Made by a program: the position numbers and the translations under genes. From positions 3,235,556 to 3,241,822 of the forward strand of contig NZ_LT607802.1 in NCBI RefSeq assembly GCF_900090205.1: DNA of 6,267 nucleotides. The letters run 5' to 3'. This DNA comes from Vogesella sp. LIG4. Its GTDB lineage: Bacteria > Pseudomonadota > Gammaproteobacteria > Burkholderiales > Chromobacteriaceae. The notes under the pieces are model-generated. The model had not been told where the DNA came from and did not search any database. It saw only the letters and a list, made by a program, of their open reading frames with translations. Each line of letters begins with the position of its first letter. The first letter of the stretch is position 1. Of this stretch, positions 1-4,066 are shown one piece after another.

Positions 1-889
1 GCGGCACATTGCTTTCCCATTCCTTCAACCACTTGATCTTGCCATCCCACGGCGCCAGCTTGGCTGGTGGCAAGGGCACGATGTCGTCGATGTCATCTAC
101 CGAGGGGTTGAGGTAGGAGTAGTTATGCAGGAAGTCGGACAGGATTTTGTAGCGGCGGGAACGCTCGTCGTCTTTGGTCCGTCCGAGGTAGGCCATATCA
201 TTTGCTGAGGCAGGAGCAAGGAATGCTTCCTGAAGGGCCATGGCGGCCACGTCATTGCCAGCCTTGACGGCCAGTTGGTAGTACTTGAGAGCTTCTGGGA
301 AGTTTCTTGAGTTACCCATCCGAATGGCGTACTCAAACGCAGCCTTGCTATGCCCTTGTTCCGCAGCACACCTTTTCATTTGCAGTCCAATACTGAGTGG
401 TGTCGGATAGTCAATACCAAGGCTGAATAGCTGGTCTCCCACATAATATTGCGCGTCCGGGTTACCCAGATCGGCCGCATGGCGCAGATATTGCAAGGCC
501 GAGGCATTGCTTTCTGCCACGCCGTAGCCCTTGGTAAGCAGTGCCCCCATATCGTAGTAGCCCTGCGGGATGCCTCGCTGGATAAGGTCTTGCGCCAGGG
601 TTACCGGCAGGCTGATGACATCGTCGGCATCGCTGTGGCCCCGGATCAGTAGCAGCGCCAGATTATGGTTGGCCTTGTCGTGGCCCCAGGCCGCGGCAAT
701 GCGGTACAGCCGCTCGAAAGCCGGGTATTTGGCCGGGTCATCCTTGAGCAGGTTTCGCTTTTGCAGCCAGCGTGCGTGTTTGAACAGCTGTTCGGCCTCC
801 GGGTTTGGCTTGGGGATGCGGGCTTGTTCGTGGCTGCAAGTAAAAGCTGGCTGCCGTTCCAGACTGTCGGGGATGGCGGTCAGTGGGCT
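1..889. repeat. Tandem duplication, left copy
   Basis: This segment aligns without gaps at protein level to 1095-1983 (offset 1094). The first 94 bases (1-94) are identical to 1095-1188. Positions of about 101-424 are clearly diverged, and those of about 430-830 are again nearly identical. The gene starts beyond the duplicated part (signal peptides) are unrelated in sequence. Confidence 0.9.
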
Positions 890-997
890 GGCGGCGGGTG
901 GAGAAGCTGGCGCCTTGCCGCAGGCTGCCAACAGCAGGCAGGCTGCGGCCAACGTTGGCCGCAAGGCCGCACGAAGGCGCTGCTTGCCGCCGGGCAT
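1..997 (-). CDS. tli5: Sel1-repeat lipoprotein, probable second Tle5 immunity protein (3' end outside window)
   Basis: I translated this frame by hand: it is open from an ATG at 997 to the left edge (332 complete codons), so its stop lies outside. The predicted protein begins MPGGKQRLRAALRPTLAA, followed by a hydrophobic run and the lipobox L-A-A-C with Cys26, then Gly: a lipoprotein signal, with no Asp at +2, suggesting outer-membrane anchoring. Sel1-like helical repeats follow (roughly residues 92-118, 133-185 and 203-260), then a conserved tail with the DDIDDIVPLPPAKLAPWDGK motif. It is about 84% identical over 296 gap-free residues to the neighbouring gene, so it is a tandem duplicate. 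The likely role, inferred from context, is neutralising a PLD effector in the periplasm. The ATG overlaps the upstream stop as TGATG. An in-frame GTG just before it (998-1000) gives a GTGA overlap and puts AAGGG (1010-1014) 9 nt upstream, so the start may be one codon earlier. The symbol is by association with tle5. Confidence 0.85.
   Translation of the reverse strand, partial: MPGGKQRLRAALRPTLAAACLLLAACGKAPASPPAASPLTAIPDSLERQPAFTCSHEQARIPKPNPEAEQLFKHARWLQKRNLLKDDPAKYPAFERLYRIAAAWGHDKANHNLALLLIRGHSDADDVISLPVTLAQDLIQRGIPQGYYDMGALLTKGYGVAESNASALQYLRHAADLGNPDAQYYVGDQLFSLGIDYPTPLSIGLQMKRCAAEQGHSKAAFEYAIRMGNSRNFPEALKYYQLAVKAGNDVAAMALQEAFLAPASANDMAYLGRTKDDERSRRYKILSDFLHNYSYLNPSVDDIDDIVPLPPAKLAPWDGKIKWLKEWESNVP
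945..967. repeat. Palindromic repeat copy 1, in the signal peptide of the second immunity gene
   Basis: The 18-bp perfect palindrome GCGGCCAACGTTGGCCGC occupies 945-962 and is followed by AAGGC. The same 23 bases recur at 5892-5914. Read on the minus strand it encodes ALRPTLAA, at residues 11-18 of the lipoprotein, between the basic n-region and the hydrophobic core. The neighbouring immunity paralogue lacks it. Confidence 0.8.
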
Positions 998-2070
998 CAC
1001 GGCTGTACACCCTTGGGGACGGGGCGGCCGGTGGCCGGGTCGAGCCCCTTGGCCTTGGCCATCTCGGCAATGCGCGCTTCGCTGGGCAGCGGCGGCGGCA
1101 CATTGCTTTCCCATTCCTTCAACCACTTGATCTTGCCATCCCACGGCGCCAGCTTGGCTGGTGGCAAGGGCACGATGTCGTCGATGTCGTCAACCGTAGG
1201 TTTGAGGTAGGAATAACGCCCCAGGATGTCAGACAGGATTTTGTAGCGACGGGAGCGCTCCTCGTCTTTTTCTAGAGCGAGATAATCCAGGCCGTCGCTG
1301 GGTGGGGGAGCGAGAAATACCTTCCCTAGCTTGAAGGCAGCTGTTTCATCACCAGCTTTCACTGCTAGCTGGTAGTACTTGAGTGCTTCGGAATAGTTTT
1401 TTGAGTTTTTCATATCTACAGCATATTCAAAGGCCGCTTCGCTATGGCCTTGCTCTGCTGCACATTTTTTCATTTGCAGTCCAATATTCAGTGGCACCGG
1501 GTAGTCGATACCTAACATGAATAGCTGGTCACCCACATAATATTGCGCATCCGGGTTGCCCAGGTCGGCCGCATGGCGCAGATATTGCAAGGCCGAGGCA
1601 TTGCTTTCTGTCATGCCATAGCCCTTGGTGAGCAGTGCCCCCATATCGTAGTAGCCCTGCGGGATGCCGCGCTGGATAAGCTCTTGCGCCAGGGTTACCG
1701 GTAGGCTGATGACATCGTCGGCATCGCTATGGCCCCGGATCAGCAGCAGCGCCAGATTGTGGTTGGCCTTGTCGTGACCCCAGGCCGCAGCAATGCGGTA
1801 CAGCCTCTCGAAAGCCGGGTATTTGGCCGGGTCGTCCTTGAGCAGATTCTGCTTTTGCAGCCAGCGCGCATGTTTGAATAGCTGCTCGGCTTCCGGGTCA
1901 CGCTTGGGGATGCGTGCTTGTTCATAGCTGCAGGTGAAAGCGAGCTGCTGTTCCAGGTCGTTGGGAATCGCAGTCAGCGGCGATGTGTTGGACATCGGAA
2001 GGTTCCTGGTTTCGGTGGGCTTGCCGCAGGCGGCCAGCAAGGCAAGCAATAGAAGTAGTGCGTGCCGCAT
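997..2070 (-). CDS. tli5: Sel1-repeat lipoprotein, probable Tle5 immunity protein
   Basis: Complete 357-residue protein. The N-terminus (MRH, then a Leu-rich stretch) ends in the lipobox L-A-A-C with Cys15 followed by Gly, so it is predicted to be a lipid-anchored periplasm-facing lipoprotein. Sel1-like repeats are visible around residues 85-111 (AFERLYRIAAAWGHDKA), 126-178 (GYYDMGALLTKGYG, ALQYLRHAADLGNPDAQYY) and 196-253 (KKCAAEQGHSEAAFEYA, ALKYYQLAVKAGDETAA). The C-terminal part (about 293-357) is Pro-rich and carries KIKWLKEWESNVPPP and GLDPATGRP. From memory this resembles the DUF6396 tail of Sel1 proteins found beside T6SS lipases, which I could not check. It starts 2 nt after the PLD effector stop, with a good ribosome binding site. 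Sel1-type lipoproteins directly downstream of Tle5 effectors are usually their immunity proteins, so the role is inferred from family and position. Another periplasmic Sel1 scaffold function is possible but less likely. Confidence 0.9.
   Translation of the reverse strand: MRHALLLLLALLAACGKPTETRNLPMSNTSPLTAIPNDLEQQLAFTCSYEQARIPKRDPEAEQLFKHARWLQKQNLLKDDPAKYPAFERLYRIAAAWGHDKANHNLALLLIRGHSDADDVISLPVTLAQELIQRGIPQGYYDMGALLTKGYGMTESNASALQYLRHAADLGNPDAQYYVGDQLFMLGIDYPVPLNIGLQMKKCAAEQGHSEAAFEYAVDMKNSKNYSEALKYYQLAVKAGDETAAFKLGKVFLAPPPSDGLDYLALEKDEERSRRYKILSDILGRYSYLKPTVDDIDDIVPLPPAKLAPWDGKIKWLKEWESNVPPPLPSEARIAEMAKAKGLDPATGRPVPKGVQP
1010..1014 (-). promoter_or_regulatory. Possible ribosome binding site of the second immunity gene
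   Basis: On the minus strand AAGGG lies 12 nt before the ATG at 997, which is long, but 9 nt before the in-frame GTG at 1000, which is a normal distance. The GTG also makes the common 4-nt GTGA overlap with the upstream stop. The site therefore bears on the choice between the two adjacent start codons, though the protein differs by only one residue. Confidence 0.4.
1095..1983. repeat. Tandem duplication, right copy
   Basis: This is the partner of the left copy, in direct orientation. The duplicated unit is essentially the mature immunity protein. Its diverged block (about 1195-1518) is lower in GC (about 49% over 1201-1500, with 38% in 1381-1440) than the corresponding part of the left copy (about 53% over 121-420), by hand count. 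Confidence 0.9.
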
Positions 2071-2072
2071 AT

Positions 2073-4064
2073 TCAGTCCTTGTTGGATTGGGTAGGATCA
2101 AAACGCTGAAAGCCGCGTAGAGAGGCTTCGGGCACCTGTTTTCGTGGCTCACGTCCTTTGTTTTCCTTGATGATGTCCCTCCAAGAGTTGAATGCCTGCA
2201 CCACGTCCGCCTGTGCCCCTTTGCCCCCTGTGTGGATATTCCACAAGTCCAACCGTGCTTGGCGGCTGATATGTGGGTTGCAGTGGGCAACGTTCAATTC
2301 GCTGTCCACCTCCATGCTGCGGGTGTTGATATTGGCGCTGCCCAGCGTCATGTAGGTATCGTTGACCAGCAGCAGCTTGCTGTGTACGTACACCTCGGGC
2401 CAGGCCATCCCCGGCGGGGTGTCGGGAGGCACCAGGGTGCAGACATGTACCTTCAGGCCGGGGCGATCTTCCGGCACGATGGTTTCCGCGGCTTTCATTT
2501 TCTGGCCGAGCTTCCCATCCTCCTTGGATGCCAGCAGATCCAGGTCTTGTTGCATCTTGTCCTTTTCCTGCTGCAGCCGGTTGCGCTGGCTGGCCAGCTG
2601 GTTATGCTTTTCAAGCAGCTCGCGGGTTTTGGGGTCCCGCAGCCAGGCGGGCGGGTATTTGCCATCCTTGAAGACCGCCGGGTTGGGCAAGCCGCTGGCT
2701 ATCGCCCCCAGGCTGGCATCGTACTGACGCAGCCGGTTTTCAGCCTGATTGATGGCCGTGGTCTGATCCTGGATACGGTTTTGCAACTCGACACCGGGCA
2801 TGGCATCGGCCCGGCCAAGGCTCTTGAGCATTTCGTGGGTTTTCTCCGTACCCGAGCCCATGCCGGCGTTGCTGCTGTTGGTCACCACGAACAGGTAGAG
2901 TGATTGGTGACTGGCCGGGTCCCGCCCCCATTGGCATTGCTTGGCAGCAGCCTGCTTGATCTTGTCTGCCAGCGGCGGCCAGCGAAAATACTGGTTCTCG
3001 ACATAGATGCACTGGGTGGCATTGTTTACGGCCTGCAGATAGGCTTTCTTGATGTCTTCCGCCCGGTACTGCGGCTGAGTCCGCAGAATCTGCCCCTGGA
3101 TTTTCCTGCCCAGTGCTTCGCGTAGCGGATAGTGGGCAAAGCCGGCACTCGGCTTGTCCAAGCTTTCTCCGGTTTCTTTTTCCCAGGCATAGGCAAAATT
3201 ACGAAACAGGTCGCCACACAGCGGTCCAGTTAGCCGACTGGAAAGATCTTCTCGCGGCAGTGCACCGTTTCGCCCGGTATTCGCCGTTCTGCGGTGGTAG
3301 CTGTGCGCACAGGTATCCCAATACTCGTCCAGCATGTTGTGCCCCATAACGAAGCCAACGTGGTCGCTCGGGCTACCGTAATCCACCAGCACCATTTTCT
3401 GGTGGTGGCTGGGGAAGGCCGACAGCACGGCACGCATGCTGCGCGAAACTTTTTTGTCATCAAATTCCTGCTCGGCCAGATAAGCACGGTCAGCGGCAGA
3501 GAACCCCCGAACCCGGAAGATCAGATTCTCGACCTGTTTATTGCCAAGCACGGTCTGTGTGGCTTTGGTAAGTGTTTGCACATAGCCGCGATCCCGGTCG
3601 TAACGGCTGAACCAATGACTATCCAGCTTGTTCTGTTCCTTGCTGCTGGTAGCTGGTACATCCTTGTAGCCGCGGCTGTAGGGGCCTGAACGGTTAGGCA
3701 TGTTCGGCTCGTCCATGGAGAAGCCGGTCAGGCTGGTTGTGTAATCATTGCCCACCACATAGCACAACACCCGTACCTTCACGCCCTCGGCAGCCTTCTG
3801 CTCCAATAGCTGGCCGATCGATGGCGATTTGCCATCACGAATGAAGTGCATCGAAGGCTGAAAGCCCCAGCAGATAATGCAGACGGATTGTTTGGCTGCT
3901 GCAATGGCGCGGTGCACCTCGCCAAACGCGCGCTCGCCGTTGATCAGGAAGTCGAAAGTGCCATTCAGCGGGCTGTATTCGGACTGCTGCACGAACCACG
4001 GCGGGGTGATGGTGCATTGCAGGCCCTGGTTGGCCGCAACCGGCGTCGTAATCTTGTTTCCCAT
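2073..4064 (-). CDS. tle5: Tle5-type phospholipase D T6SS effector
   Basis: Complete 663-residue phospholipase D-superfamily enzyme, expected to hydrolyse phospholipid head groups in the membranes of target cells. The first HKD motif is H221-Q-K223-M-V-L-V-D228, followed by MGHNMLDEYW (240-249). The second is H561-S-K563-L-L-L-V-N568-D, followed by LGSANINTRSM (574-584). The motif Asp position is Asn in the second half. Residues 37-105 form the usual strand-helix opening of a PLD half (FDFLINGERAFGEVHRAI, VCIICWGF), and IYVENQYF (353-360) opens the second half. A charged, Gln-rich, probably coiled-coil stretch (about 425-515) sits before the second HKD. There is no signal peptide, as expected for cargo delivered by the T6SS tube or spike rather than Sec. 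It begins 2 nt after vgrG and ends 2 nt before the immunity gene, which supports a VgrG-loaded antibacterial effector. PldA and PldB of Pseudomonas aeruginosa are the characterised relatives and are somewhat longer as I recall. A housekeeping cardiolipin synthase is unlikely: no membrane segments, wrong size and context. Confidence 0.92.
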   Translation of the reverse strand: MGNKITTPVAANQGLQCTITPPWFVQQSEYSPLNGTFDFLINGERAFGEVHRAIAAAKQSVCIICWGFQPSMHFIRDGKSPSIGQLLEQKAAEGVKVRVLCYVVGNDYTTSLTGFSMDEPNMPNRSGPYSRGYKDVPATSSKEQNKLDSHWFSRYDRDRGYVQTLTKATQTVLGNKQVENLIFRVRGFSAADRAYLAEQEFDDKKVSRSMRAVLSAFPSHHQKMVLVDYGSPSDHVGFVMGHNMLDEYWDTCAHSYHRRTANTGRNGALPREDLSSRLTGPLCGDLFRNFAYAWEKETGESLDKPSAGFAHYPLREALGRKIQGQILRTQPQYRAEDIKKAYLQAVNNATQCIYVENQYFRWPPLADKIKQAAAKQCQWGRDPASHQSLYLFVVTNSSNAGMGSGTEKTHEMLKSLGRADAMPGVELQNRIQDQTTAINQAENRLRQYDASLGAIASGLPNPAVFKDGKYPPAWLRDPKTRELLEKHNQLASQRNRLQQEKDKMQQDLDLLASKEDGKLGQKMKAAETIVPEDRPGLKVHVCTLVPPDTPPGMAWPEVYVHSKLLLVNDTYMTLGSANINTRSMEVDSELNVAHCNPHISRQARLDLWNIHTGGKGAQADVVQAFNSWRDIIKENKGREPRKQVPEASLRGFQRFDPTQSNKD
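2077..2081 (-). promoter_or_regulatory. Ribosome binding site of the first immunity gene
   Basis: On the minus strand AAGGA lies 6 nt before the ATG at 2070, inside the last codons of the PLD effector gene. It is the best Shine-Dalgarno match of the block and fixes the ATG as the start. It gives the immunity protein its own strong initiation signal even though it is translationally coupled to the toxin. Confidence 0.75.
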
Positions 4065-4066
4065 GC

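Noticed and set aside
1..997. Reading the left immunity copy as a pseudogene or frameshifted remnant
   Set aside because: Codon-by-codon translation gives an uninterrupted frame from 997 to the edge that aligns gap-free with the intact neighbour. It lacks a stop only because the window ends.
570..1130. Plus-strand open frame of 186 codons, overlapped by 665-1210 and 883-1275 in other frames
   Set aside because: These frames lie opposite the two immunity genes, whose products have signal peptides, Sel1 repeats and mutual homology. The plus-strand products are Arg/Ala/Trp-rich and of low complexity, as expected for antisense frames in high-GC coding DNA.
1..2070. Insertion sequence or CRISPR-like repeat as the cause of the 1094-bp periodicity
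   Set aside because: The two repeated units are complete coding copies with no transposase, terminal inverted repeats or short spacer structure. Tandem gene duplication explains them.
2232..2903. Plus-strand open frame of 223 codons
   Set aside because: It lies antisense to the PLD effector including its second catalytic motif. The His/Gly/Val-rich product has no recognisable domain, and I see no convincing ribosome binding site.
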